Below, one piece after another: positions 26,102 through 34,542 of a stretch of 64,000 bases of DNA (the first letter of the stretch is position 1; every line of letters starts with the position of its first letter). This DNA comes from Thermoplasmatales archaeon (GTDB lineage Archaea; Thermoplasmatota; Thermoplasmata; Methanomassiliicoccales; Methanomethylophilaceae), in NCBI GenBank assembly GCA_012520845.1, contig JAAYNL010000016.1, positions 27,716-91,715 on the forward strand. The letters run 5' to 3'. A program made the position numbers and the translations under genes. Under the pieces are notes generated by a model. The model was not told the origin of the DNA, did not search any database, and saw nothing but the letters and a program-made list of their open reading frames with translations.

Positions 26102-26189
26102 GGTGAGGAGTTGGCAGTAACCTCCAACGAATTCGTCGCCCCAGCCCCCGGCGGGACTGGATTGGCCGTTGAACGGAGGTCTGATTAAG

Positions 26190-27296
26190 GTGCCGCAATC
26201 GGATACGAAGGCATTGGAAGCGGAAAAAAAATTCTCCGAACTGAAAAATAAAGAGGAATTCAGGCGAAAGCACGCAAAAACGAAACTGTTCATAATATTG
26301 GTCGGCGGCACGCTGGCACTGGCGGTGACGTACATCTTCTCCCTTACCATGGGCATATTCCCGCTGACCTTCGCCGAGGCACTGCGGGGGGTCTGCAACA
26401 TCGTCTTCAATTGGGGCCCCTCTGACACGAACATGGGTGAGAAAATCATCTATTACCTGAGGATGCCGCGTTCGATTTGCGCGATTTGCGTCGGTGCGGG
26501 GCTGGCCGTCGCCGGTGCCGTGATGCAGGCACTTATCAAAAACCCGCTAGTGGATCCTTTCATCACAGGGGTGTCGTCCGGTGCGTCATTCGGGGTGGTG
26601 GCCATCACGCTAGGCGGTTTCGCTTCCGGGGTTATGGCGGGATTCACGATCCCGATTGCCGCGATAATTGGGGCGATAGCCGCATTCTCCGTCACAATGT
26701 TCGTCGCGGAAATGGCCGGCGGAAAGGCAATGAGCTACGTGCTGGCCGGCGTGATAATATCCACAGGCCTTTCCTCGGCCATCACCCTGATGATATATTT
26801 CAACGTTAAGGATTACCACATGATCATGCGGTGGATGTTCGGATCGTTCACCGACCTGTCCTGGAACAGCGCGTGCATAATATTCCTGGGAACCTTGATC
26901 CCGATGGCAATCGCCTTCTTGTTTTCCAAAAAACTCAACGTGATGCTGCTGGGCGAGGAACAGGCGATGTACCTAGGAATCGACGTAAGGACCCTCAAAC
27001 GTGGCCTGATGGTACTGGTCGCCGTGCTTGCGGCTTTCTGCGTGGCGTATTGCGGCGTGATAGGCTTCGTCGGCCTAATCATCCCCCACCTATGCAGGAT
27101 GCTGATTGGCGGGGACCATAGGCTGCTGATACCCTCCTCGGCGGTCGTCGGCGGGTTCGTGCTGTTGGTCGCCGACATATTCTGCAAAACCGCCGCAGCG
27201 CCATCGGAACTGCCGATCGGGGCCGTCGTAGCGGTCCTCGGAGTGCCGTTCTTCCTCATGCTCATGGTGAAGGAGGGGAAGAGATATGCTATGTGA
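26190..27296 (+). CDS. BtuC/FecCD-type ABC permease
   Basis: Membrane subunit of a cobalamin/iron-complex importer, 368 residues with about ten membrane segments. The family hallmarks are LRMPRSICAICVGAGLAVAG, QALIKNPLVDPFITGVSSGA, NVMLLGEEQAMYLGIDV and GFVGLIIPHLCRMLIGGDHR, the last including the contact region with the ATPase. Start GTG at 26190 is chosen because GGAGG lies 10 bases ahead; TTG at 26169 is also open. A longer charged N-terminal helix (residues 5-30) precedes the first membrane segment. It overlaps the ATPase gene by 11 bases. Confidence 0.92.
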   Translation: MPQSDTKALEAEKKFSELKNKEEFRRKHAKTKLFIILVGGTLALAVTYIFSLTMGIFPLTFAEALRGVCNIVFNWGPSDTNMGEKIIYYLRMPRSICAICVGAGLAVAGAVMQALIKNPLVDPFITGVSSGASFGVVAITLGGFASGVMAGFTIPIAAIIGAIAAFSVTMFVAEMAGGKAMSYVLAGVIISTGLSSAITLMIYFNVKDYHMIMRWMFGSFTDLSWNSACIIFLGTLIPMAIAFLFSKKLNVMLLGEEQAMYLGIDVRTLKRGLMVLVAVLAAFCVAYCGVIGFVGLIIPHLCRMLIGGDHRLLIPSSAVVGGFVLLVADIFCKTAAAPSELPIGAVVAVLGVPFFLMLMVKEGKRYAM

Positions 27297-28107
27297 CGCG
27301 CGCGCCCAGGGCGGTCGGTCGACGAGCGTCTCGCCGGAAACCGTGCTGAGAGTCCACAACCTCGTGTTCGGGTATACCGAGAAAAACACCCTCGAAGGCG
27401 TGGACATCGATGCGAAAAAAGGCGAATTCGTCGCACTTGTAGGGCCGAACGGCTCCGGCAAAACGACTATGATGCGCTGCATCAATAAAATACTTAGACA
27501 GAGGGAAGGGACCGTCGAGATAACGGGGAAAGACACGAAGGGGCTGACCCTTGACGAAATTTCGAGGTTGTGCACAACGGTCCCCGCGACCACCCCCTTG
27601 GGTTTTTCCCTCTCAACCAAAGAATTCGTCACATTGGGCAGATCACCGTACGCCAAGACCTGGATGTGGGAATCCGATGAGGATGTCGAAATCGTGGAAA
27701 AAGCGATGTGGGACTTCGGGATCCTCCATTTTTCCGAACGGAGACTGGACGAACTCAGCAGCGGGGAACGTGCCAGGGCATTGTTGGCCAAGGGCGTCGT
27801 ACAGCAACCGAAGCTGATGATGGTCGACGAGCCCAGCGCGCACCTCGACATAAAATACAAAATCCAGGTGATGCAGATGCTGAAAAGTCTGGCGGAAAAC
27901 GGGATCACAGTCCTGATGGCGTCCCACGACATCAACCTCGTGACGGCATACTGCGACAAGGTCCTCCTACTCCACGGCGGGAGGATCGTGGATTACGGTA
28001 CGCCCGCCGAGGTCGTCACCGAGGAATCCATGAAGAAGGTGTTCGACATAGACGTCAGGATAATCCGCGAGAGCGGCGTCCCATATATACTGCCGTCGGT
28101 GACCTGA
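27286..28107 (+). CDS. BtuD/FecE-type ABC ATPase
   Basis: Protein of 273 residues pairing with the permease just upstream. Walker A GPNGSGKTTMMRC near residue 63, Q-loop region VPATTPLGFS, signature LSSGERARALLAKG (SSGE rather than SGGQ), Walker B LMMVDEPSAHLD and switch histidine ASHDINLV. The C-terminal segment FDIDVRIIRESGVPYILPSV is typical of cobalamin/hemin importers. With the BtuF-like proteins it should form a BtuCDF-type pump. Confidence 0.92.
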   Translation: MLCDARAQGGRSTSVSPETVLRVHNLVFGYTEKNTLEGVDIDAKKGEFVALVGPNGSGKTTMMRCINKILRQREGTVEITGKDTKGLTLDEISRLCTTVPATTPLGFSLSTKEFVTLGRSPYAKTWMWESDEDVEIVEKAMWDFGILHFSERRLDELSSGERARALLAKGVVQQPKLMMVDEPSAHLDIKYKIQVMQMLKSLAENGITVLMASHDINLVTAYCDKVLLLHGGRIVDYGTPAEVVTEESMKKVFDIDVRIIRESGVPYILPSVT

Positions 28108-28166
28108 GGATCGGTGCGCAGCGTTCGGAAACCAATATAAACGGAAACCGTCAATCAAGCACCGGA

Positions 28167-28250
28167 GTGGGGGTAGCCAAGCCCGGCCAAAGGCGCGGGA
28201 CTTAGGATCCCGTCTTTAGCGGTTCGAGGGTTCAAATCCCTTCCCCCACA
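28167..28250 (+). tRNA. tRNA-Leu (anticodon TAG)
   Basis: Acceptor stem GTGGGGG (28167-28173) pairs with CCCCCAC (28243-28249); discriminator A as needed for Leu. Anticodon loop CTTAGGA gives anticodon TAG, reading CUA/CUG. A long variable arm (TCTTTAGCGG region) makes it class II. T arm GGGTTCAAATCCC. CCA is not encoded. It sits between the two transport operons and reads in the same direction. Confidence 0.95.
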
Positions 28251-28317
28251 CCTTTTGGATATATCGTGATACTGAATGTAATAATCAATATATAGACGGC
28301 CGACGGTTTACATTGGC

Positions 28318-28336
28318 GTTGGATGAAGCATCCAAC
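28318..28336 (+). promoter_or_regulatory. Operator 4: GTTGGA-N7-TCCAAC
   Basis: Perfect inverted repeat with the same 7-base spacing as operators 1-3, here flanked by G/C instead of A/T. It lies 20-30 bases after a TATA-like CAATATATAG (about 28287-28296) and 12 bases before the start at 28349; GGAGGAG follows directly as ribosome binding site. Confidence 0.6.
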
Positions 28337-28348
28337 GGAGGAGAGAAA

Positions 28349-28909
28349 ATGGATAGCAAAGTAATAGCGTTAGCTATCGTCGGCGTCCTCATCGGCGCCG
28401 GTGTTGGCATAGGTGCTGGCTACGCTGTGTGGAACAGCGATGACGCAGAGGGAGAGACTTACTACTTCTACCTCCATTTTGACACGGACAACGAAAGAAA
28501 CGGTTGGTACGAAGGAAATGGGTCCGATGCCCTTGACGGTTTCGACAAAGCCATGAAAAAGGCTGGATTCGTTTGGACGCGCTCAAGTCTTGGATATGTT
28601 GGGAAAATCGACAACGCGGGTTCATGGGCCCATTACCAATATCTGTACGAAGCAACCGATGCGTTGGCAGCGGATTCCAGCGTCCTGGGCGTCAACGAAG
28701 GCGAGTTCTTTGAATATTCCAACGGATGGAAATCCATGACTGGATATGATTGGGCCGATGCGAATGACAAAACGATGAAGCTGAAACAGTTCAACAGCAA
28801 CATCTACTTCCTCTCGGTCTACGTACAGACTGGACCTTCGACATGGGAGGCAAAGAACCCCACTACCACAGACGCATGGAAGAACTCGGGTCCTTTCGCC
28901 GCGGCCTGA
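28349..28909 (+). CDS. Membrane-anchored extracytoplasmic protein, possible transcobalamin-like domain
   Basis: Protein of 186 residues. Residues 1-30 are almost identical to those of the BtuF-like protein at 15239 (MDSK then a Gly-rich anchor IVGVLIGAGVGIGAGYAVWN). The outer part is rich in Tyr, Trp and Gly, with YYFYLHFDTDNERNGWYEG, a helix DALDGFDKAMKKAGFVW, and SWAHYQYLYEA. Overall it resembles the small DUF4430/transcobalamin C-terminal-like beta domain, but I cannot confirm this by eye. First gene of the second transport operon, behind operator 4. A corrinoid-capture helper is inferred. Confidence 0.6.
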   Translation: MDSKVIALAIVGVLIGAGVGIGAGYAVWNSDDAEGETYYFYLHFDTDNERNGWYEGNGSDALDGFDKAMKKAGFVWTRSSLGYVGKIDNAGSWAHYQYLYEATDALAADSSVLGVNEGEFFEYSNGWKSMTGYDWADANDKTMKLKQFNSNIYFLSVYVQTGPSTWEAKNPTTTDAWKNSGPFAAA

Positions 28910-28943
28910 AGAACGAAACCGCTTGAAAAACGCGGTGGGGCGA

Positions 28944-30284
28944 ATGGGGTCATCTGCAAAAAAGACGCTGCTGACAGCCGTCATCGTGTTGATGGGTCCC
29001 GTCCTGGCAGTATCCCTCGGCGGAGGATCCCCGCCCACCGCATACCAATCCCAAGGTATTGCCATCGACTTCGGTGACAGAGACGTTTCCTGGACCGACG
29101 TCAACTTGAGGTATTTCGGAGACCCCATCAAAGCCCTCGGACGCGCCTGCGACGAATGGGGATTCACGTCTACCATCAATGACGACACGGTCAGTGAAAT
29201 AAACGGCTTCATAAATTCCGAAACGGCCGAATGGGGCCTCTGGATTATCGAACAGGGTTCCATGGGATGGAAAAGGATCGGCAGCCCATATCCCAACATC
29301 AAGGATTATACCATAGCCGCTTGGGCATATTGCGGCGACGGGGAGACCCCCTCTGTCGCAATTGACCAGTACGGCAGGAGCATATACGGTTACCCGCAGG
29401 CAAGAAGGGTAGTCACCCTTTCTCCGTCGCTGACCGAAATGATTGGCGCTCTCAACGCCGAAAACACGCTTGTGGGCATGGATGCGTACAGCGACTACCC
29501 ACAGAAAATCGTCGATTTGAAAAACAAGGGTGACATCGCCATCGTCGGTGGCTACGTAAACCCGAATTTTGAGGCCATCATGAAAACCAATCCAGATTTG
29601 GTGTTCTGCGACGGCGGCCAGTACTCCCACTATGAAATGGCGGAACGAATCAGGAAAGCGTCTGTGAACGCCATAGTCCTTTATGCCGGCGAAAGCATCG
29701 AAACCATACAGGACAATATCTTCATAATGGGGACCGCGATGGGCTTCGACCTAAGGTCTCTGACAGTCTTGAAAGAACTTGGGATTGCGGAATCTGAAAT
29801 CATCGAAAAAATCAGCGGCGGGGATTACAAACCATCGAAGGCGATGGTTGCCCTCGAACCCGTAAAATCGCCCTGGGTTTCCGGTTCCTACACATATTTC
29901 AACGACGTGCTCAACGTTTTGATGGTCGAGAATGCGTTTTCGGGTGAATACGGGTGGATGCAGGTAAACTCCGAAAGCATCCCAAAAGCCAATCCGAACG
30001 TCATAATAGTCATCGCCGATTCATATAGACCGACCGAAACCGATTACCAGCACATGCTCGGTCAACTTTCCCGAGAATGGAAAAGCACCGACGCGTATGA
30101 GAACGGCAGGATATACATGTTCACGGACGACTTAGGAATATTGGCCAGCAGACCAGGTCCCAGATACGCCCAGTTGATGGAGATTCTCTATTTGGCGTTT
30201 AGCGCCTCTCCGAACCTCCCCATGTACATCGGGGACAATTACTTCGATTATCTAGAAGTGACGAAACGGATGGGGTATGATTAA
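28944..30284 (+). CDS. BtuF-like binding protein with an extra N-terminal domain
   Basis: Protein of 446 residues. A signal/anchor spans residues 5-24 (KKTLLTAVIVLMGPVLAVSL). Residues about 35-145 form an extra domain (DPIKALGRACDEWGFTSTIN, SEINGFINSETAEWGLWIIE) similar in style to the domain of the 28349 protein. From about 150 a BtuF-type domain begins: RRVVTLSPSLTEMIGALNAE, then TNPDLVFCDGGQY and ANPNVIIVIADSY. ATG at 28944 is chosen because GGTGGGG precedes it; TTG at 28923 is open too. It overlaps the next gene by 8 bases and should feed that permease. Confidence 0.8.
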   Translation: MGSSAKKTLLTAVIVLMGPVLAVSLGGGSPPTAYQSQGIAIDFGDRDVSWTDVNLRYFGDPIKALGRACDEWGFTSTINDDTVSEINGFINSETAEWGLWIIEQGSMGWKRIGSPYPNIKDYTIAAWAYCGDGETPSVAIDQYGRSIYGYPQARRVVTLSPSLTEMIGALNAENTLVGMDAYSDYPQKIVDLKNKGDIAIVGGYVNPNFEAIMKTNPDLVFCDGGQYSHYEMAERIRKASVNAIVLYAGESIETIQDNIFIMGTAMGFDLRSLTVLKELGIAESEIIEKISGGDYKPSKAMVALEPVKSPWVSGSYTYFNDVLNVLMVENAFSGEYGWMQVNSESIPKANPNVIIVIADSYRPTETDYQHMLGQLSREWKSTDAYENGRIYMFTDDLGILASRPGPRYAQLMEILYLAFSASPNLPMYIGDNYFDYLEVTKRMGYD

Positions 30285-33219
30285 TTTGAAACCCAGGGTA
30301 AGCAAGATTCTGACATTGGCGGCCGTTACCCTATTCCTTCTAGTTTCCATCCATTCGCCAGAGGTTGACGGCGACAATTCGACCAGCGACGTACTTTTTG
30401 ATTTAGGAAACGGGAACACCGAATGGCTAACCGCCGCCCATGGCGCAACTTATCGCGATGTTTTGAAAAACACCGCCCTGTCCAACGGCATACCTTACGA
30501 CGATTCTGGATCACTTACCGTCTACGGTATCGGCGAAACCGTAATCGGCGGCGTGGACAACGGCGGGAGCCTCTTCACGAGTGGTACGACCGGTAAAAAA
30601 TCCACTTCTCTTTGGACTGCATACAGATGGCACTCCGGGGCGTGGGAAAAAATCGTCGACCTCAACGATGCTCACGGCTCCGAACACCTTGCCCTTGCAT
30701 TCTACCCAGAAGGGTGTATACCTCCAGAGACGCCTGACCGCCGCGGTTCCTGGACTATGTACAGGGGCAACTCCGCCCAAGACGGACATCAGGACGGCGT
30801 CAAAATCGGGAACGGCGATGCCAAGGTAGAATGGGAATTCACGAGGGGCGGCATGAGCGGCGTTTACGCCGGCGTCCTCCACGTCGGCAACTACGTCTTT
30901 GCTAAATTCGGCGCCGACAAGAACCTTGACGGCGCCCTAATCTGCTACGAGCTCGACGGTTCCAACAATCCCGAGACAATGAAACGTTGGGAGTTCAATT
31001 TCGAAGGCCAGTTGGGATACGAAACGGCCACGCCCGTCATTGTCGGCCAATACATATTTGTACAGACCTCTGACGGGCTCATACACAGGATTCCATGGGA
31101 GGCGGGCCCAGGGGTCGATGACGCGAACGTCAAAACACTATCCGAAAAAATACCCCAAGCCACTGGGGCGCCGGTTGAGGGCGCCAAGTTCGGCCCAGGC
31201 ATAGGGTCGATGGTCTACGATACCGGTTGCCTATATTTCTTAGCCAACAACGGCATGGTCTATTGTTTCGACATCGACCTGGAGCACATCTGGTCGCGGC
31301 AAATGGGGGGGCACAACTACTACGTCTCCCCGACCATTTACGACGATTACGTGTTCACTGGCGCCAAGGATGGATGTCTATACATCATGGATAAGAAGAC
31401 CGGCAAGAATTTTTTAGACGAGCCTGAAGAGGTTTTCGTTCAGAACATCTCTGGCAAAAAATTCGGAAACGTTTCCGCACCCGCCGTGTTCAAAGACGGC
31501 GATGTGTACACCCTCATGTTCACCGTTTCCGACGGCATGGGGATGAGTTGCAAGGTGGGTGGCTTGGCAATATATGAATTCAATCCCAACTCGTCTGAGC
31601 TCACCAAGAAATACCTTGACACTGAAGATTACGGACCCATCTCCACTTACGTGCTGCCTTTGGATGTTCAGGGGTTCAAAGGTGTCATAGTTGTGGCCAC
31701 CAAGGGCGTTTTCAAAATCGATACCGAGGGCAACAAGGTGTTGCTCAATGAATCCCTCTATTCCGTGAAGGCCCCGCCTCTGTTGGTAAACGGCAAATCG
31801 GTATACATGGCCAGCTATGCACCGTCAAAGCCTTTGTACGAGATGGATTTCAACGGAAACATACTATCCATGTGGGTCCCGGATGTGGTTAACAAGAATT
31901 ATTGCATGTCCTCCCCAATTTTTGTCGAAGGCACATTGATTTTTCCGAGCGACACCACCTTGGCGGGAATCGGTGGCACCTTCCCGGAATACGTGCCCCC
32001 CGAACCCGTGCAAGAAATGCCCGTTTGGATGAAATCGCTCATCACCCTGTTGGCAATAATCGCCATACTAACAATGGTTTACGTCGTGATGAGGTTCGGC
32101 AAGGGTATTGAAAAACCGTTCGCCCACATTAGCGAACGGATATCGTATTACCTCAAAAGCGATGAACCCGGCCACAACGTCCGCAGCAAACGCAGACTCT
32201 TTACCGTTTTGATTGCGGGCATCGTACTGACGCTGGCACTGTTCCTGACATGCCTCTGCGTCGGCCCGACGGCCACGTTCTCCTTACCGGAAATGCTTTC
32301 ATCGCTGAAATCCGCCGTTTCCAAAGGCGGAAAAATGCTTTCCTACAACGAGCTCATGGTCTACGAGTCCCGGTTGCCGAGGACCATGGCCGCGTTGGCG
32401 GTCGGAATCGGGCTGTCCATCGCGGGCAGCGTTTACCAGGCGATCATCCGCAACCCGCTCGTCGACCCATACATCATGGGCGTCTCGGCCGGCGCGGGGA
32501 CCGCCGCCGTCGCCGTGATAGCCTTCAATTTCACCTTCTTCGGGCTTTTCGCCCCCCATTCGATATACGTCACGGCGTTCGCCGCCATCGTCGGAGGCAT
32601 CGCCGCCTTCGCGGCCACGATGTTCATCGCCGAGAAGGCGGGCGGGTCGTCGCTCAACTACGTCCTGGCCGGCGTAATCATCGGATTGGCGTTCTCCGCC
32701 ATCCAGACGTTGATGCTGTCCTTCGCGGGGCACAGGGTGAGCAACGCCCTTTCCTGGCTGTTCGGTTCCTTCGCCAACGTGACGTGGAACCAGGTTTGGT
32801 TGATAGTGGCGCCCGCTTTGACGCTGGCGATCGCGCCGCTGCTGTGGGCAAAGGAACTGAATCTGGTGCTGCTCGGGGAGGACCAGGCGCAGCAGATGGG
32901 TTTGGACGTGCGCAACTTCAACCGCTGGATGCTGATACTGGCGTCCGTGCTCACCTCGATCTGCGTGGCGTTCGTGGGCATCATCGGCTTCGTCGGCCTC
33001 GTCGTGCCGCACCTGTGCCGCATGATGCTCGGGGGCGACCACAGGCTCGTGCTGCCCGCGTCGATCGTGTTCGGCGGCGCCCTCATGATGGCCGCCGACC
33101 TCGTGGCCAGGATGGCCTACGCCGGGCTCGAGTTGCCCGTGGGTGCCATAACGACGATAATAGGCGTGCCCGTGTTCGCCTACCTGCTGATAAAAAGGGG
33201 GAATCTGTATGAGGGATGA
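30277..33219 (+). CDS. Fusion: extracellular beta-propeller plus BtuC/FecCD permease
   Basis: Protein of 980 residues with an unusual build. Signal/first membrane segment at 9-26. Residues about 35-145 are a third copy of the small Trp-rich domain (WTAYRWHSGAWEKIVDL). Residues about 155-575 look like a PQQ-type beta-propeller: GSWTMYRGNSAQDG at its start, then repeated strands such as FAKFGADKNLDGALICYEL and IYDDYVFTGAKDGCLYIMD. A membrane helix at about 585-605 follows. From about 640 to the end is a complete FecCD permease with SRLPRTMAALAVGIGLSIAG, NPLVDPYIMGVSAGAG and GFVGLVVPHLCRMMLGGDHR. The frame is continuous with no stop or frameshift sign. It overlaps the ATPase gene by 11 bases. 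I do not know of a described permease with this extracellular part. Confidence 0.85.
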   Translation: MINLKPRVSKILTLAAVTLFLLVSIHSPEVDGDNSTSDVLFDLGNGNTEWLTAAHGATYRDVLKNTALSNGIPYDDSGSLTVYGIGETVIGGVDNGGSLFTSGTTGKKSTSLWTAYRWHSGAWEKIVDLNDAHGSEHLALAFYPEGCIPPETPDRRGSWTMYRGNSAQDGHQDGVKIGNGDAKVEWEFTRGGMSGVYAGVLHVGNYVFAKFGADKNLDGALICYELDGSNNPETMKRWEFNFEGQLGYETATPVIVGQYIFVQTSDGLIHRIPWEAGPGVDDANVKTLSEKIPQATGAPVEGAKFGPGIGSMVYDTGCLYFLANNGMVYCFDIDLEHIWSRQMGGHNYYVSPTIYDDYVFTGAKDGCLYIMDKKTGKNFLDEPEEVFVQNISGKKFGNVSAPAVFKDGDVYTLMFTVSDGMGMSCKVGGLAIYEFNPNSSELTKKYLDTEDYGPISTYVLPLDVQGFKGVIVVATKGVFKIDTEGNKVLLNESLYSVKAPPLLVNGKSVYMASYAPSKPLYEMDFNGNILSMWVPDVVNKNYCMSSPIFVEGTLIFPSDTTLAGIGGTFPEYVPPEPVQEMPVWMKSLITLLAIIAILTMVYVVMRFGKGIEKPFAHISERISYYLKSDEPGHNVRSKRRLFTVLIAGIVLTLALFLTCLCVGPTATFSLPEMLSSLKSAVSKGGKMLSYNELMVYESRLPRTMAALAVGIGLSIAGSVYQAIIRNPLVDPYIMGVSAGAGTAAVAVIAFNFTFFGLFAPHSIYVTAFAAIVGGIAAFAATMFIAEKAGGSSLNYVLAGVIIGLAFSAIQTLMLSFAGHRVSNALSWLFGSFANVTWNQVWLIVAPALTLAIAPLLWAKELNLVLLGEDQAQQMGLDVRNFNRWMLILASVLTSICVAFVGIIGFVGLVVPHLCRMMLGGDHRLVLPASIVFGGALMMAADLVARMAYAGLELPVGAITTIIGVPVFAYLLIKRGNLYEG

Positions 33220-34036
33220 GACGCCCCTGCTCGAGCTGAGGGGTTTGAACAAGGTATACGACAACGGCTTCCACGCCGTGAAGGACGTCTCGTTCAAGAT
33301 CGAGCCTGGCATGCTCATCGGCCTCATCGGCCCGAACGGCTGCGGGAAGAGCACGATGATGAAGTGCATAAACAGACTGCACAAAAGCACGTCCGGCGAC
33401 GTCCTCGTCGACGGCGTCTCGGTCATGGATAAAAAACCCGGGGAAATCGCGAAGGTCATCGCCAGCGTCCCCGCGGAGATGAAGGCCAGTTTCGGCCTCA
33501 CCGTGTTCGAGACGGTCATGCTTGGCAGATACCCGTACCTGAAGAACATCTGGTGGGAGACCGAGCAGGACGAGAGCATGGTGCTGGATACCTTGAAAAA
33601 ATTCGGCGTGTACCACCTCAGGGACAGACCGCTGAACATGCTCTCCTCCGGCGAGAGGCAAAGGGCGTTGATCGCCAAGGCCTACGTCCAGGAGCCGAGG
33701 CTGATGCTCGTGGACGAGCCGACGTCCCACCTGGACATGCGCTACAAGCTCGAAGTGATGGAGTACCTCTACGCCATGGTCAAGACGGACATGTCGATAC
33801 TCGTGGCGGAGCACGACATCTCCCTCATGGCGAGGTACTGCGACCTATGCATCATCATGAAGGCCGGGGAAATCGTGGCCGTCGGGCCTCCCAAGGAGGT
33901 CATCACCTCGGAACTGATAGAGAGCGTCTATGGCGTCAGCGCCACCGTCGGCTACGACCACGAGGGCGAGCTGTTCGTCCTGCCGAAGAGATTCAGGGCG
34001 GAGGCGGACTCGGCCAGGGACGATGGTTTCCTCTGA
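33209..34036 (+). CDS. BtuD/FecE-type ABC ATPase (second system)
   Basis: Protein of 275 residues, the energising partner of the propeller-permease fusion. Walker A GPNGCGKSTMMKC, signature LSSGERQRALIAKAY, Walker B LMLVDEPTSHLDMRY and switch AEHDISLM. Closely similar to the ATPase at 27286, so the two transport systems are paralogues. The last residues (after FVLPKRFRAE) extend slightly beyond the family core. Confidence 0.92.
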   Translation: MRDETPLLELRGLNKVYDNGFHAVKDVSFKIEPGMLIGLIGPNGCGKSTMMKCINRLHKSTSGDVLVDGVSVMDKKPGEIAKVIASVPAEMKASFGLTVFETVMLGRYPYLKNIWWETEQDESMVLDTLKKFGVYHLRDRPLNMLSSGERQRALIAKAYVQEPRLMLVDEPTSHLDMRYKLEVMEYLYAMVKTDMSILVAEHDISLMARYCDLCIIMKAGEIVAVGPPKEVITSELIESVYGVSATVGYDHEGELFVLPKRFRAEADSARDDGFL

Positions 34037-34071
34037 TCCCGTTTCAACCGGTGTTTGCCGCGGACTGGGTC

Positions 34072-34542
34072 TCAGACGCCGTGACTGTGGTCATGGTGAT
34101 GGTGGCCGCCGCAGTCGCAGTCCTCGCCGTGGGACGGGTCGTCGCACCCGTGGTGGTGATGGTGGTGGTGATCCCCCTCCAACTCCAGGAACGCCCCCGA
34201 ATCCTCCAGGGCGTGGAAAATCTCGTGCTCCAGTTCGTGGGCGTCGATATCGGTCGCGGCGACCATGAACGCGAAGTCGGCGGACCTCCTCGGGGAAAGT
34301 ATGCCGTGGCGCTCCGGGCCCGTGCCGAGGTCGACGAGATTGACGGTGATGCCTTCCCCGCCGTCGGACACGCACATCTTCGCGTGGCCGAGGAACATCC
34401 CGGCCTCGGCCTCGATCCACTCGGCAACCGCCAAAAGGGCCTTGTCCAACCTCATCTGGGTGTCGCTGTTGTAGTTGAGCACTTTGCCCTTGACGCCGGC
34501 GGCGACGCCGCCGGCCATGTCCGCCGATTCCGATTTCCTCAT
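34072..34542 (-). CDS. Protein with His-rich metal-binding tail
   Basis: Protein of 156 residues. The body (FLGHAKMCVSDGGEGITVNL, ADFAFMVAATDIDAHELEHE) is not recognised. The last 35 residues hold seven consecutive His, then a Cys/Asp/His mix (GCDDPSHGEDCDCGG) and HHHHDHSHGV, a clear binding site for Ni, Co or Zn. The start overlaps the stop of the COG0523 GTPase as ATGA, so the two are made together. COG0523 proteins often carry such a His-rich stretch inside their own chain; here it is on a separate protein. Metal storage or delivery is inferred. Confidence 0.7.
   Translation of the reverse strand: MRKSESADMAGGVAAGVKGKVLNYNSDTQMRLDKALLAVAEWIEAEAGMFLGHAKMCVSDGGEGITVNLVDLGTGPERHGILSPRRSADFAFMVAATDIDAHELEHEIFHALEDSGAFLELEGDHHHHHHHGCDDPSHGEDCDCGGHHHHDHSHGV

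Noticed and set aside
28167..28250. tRNA-Leu as the attachment site of an integrated element
   Set aside because: No integrase gene and no partial tRNA copy elsewhere in the window; flanking operons share operators, so the region looks native.
32250..33678. Long open frames overlapping the permease part of the propeller fusion
   Set aside because: Shadow frames; the fusion frame has continuous family motifs.
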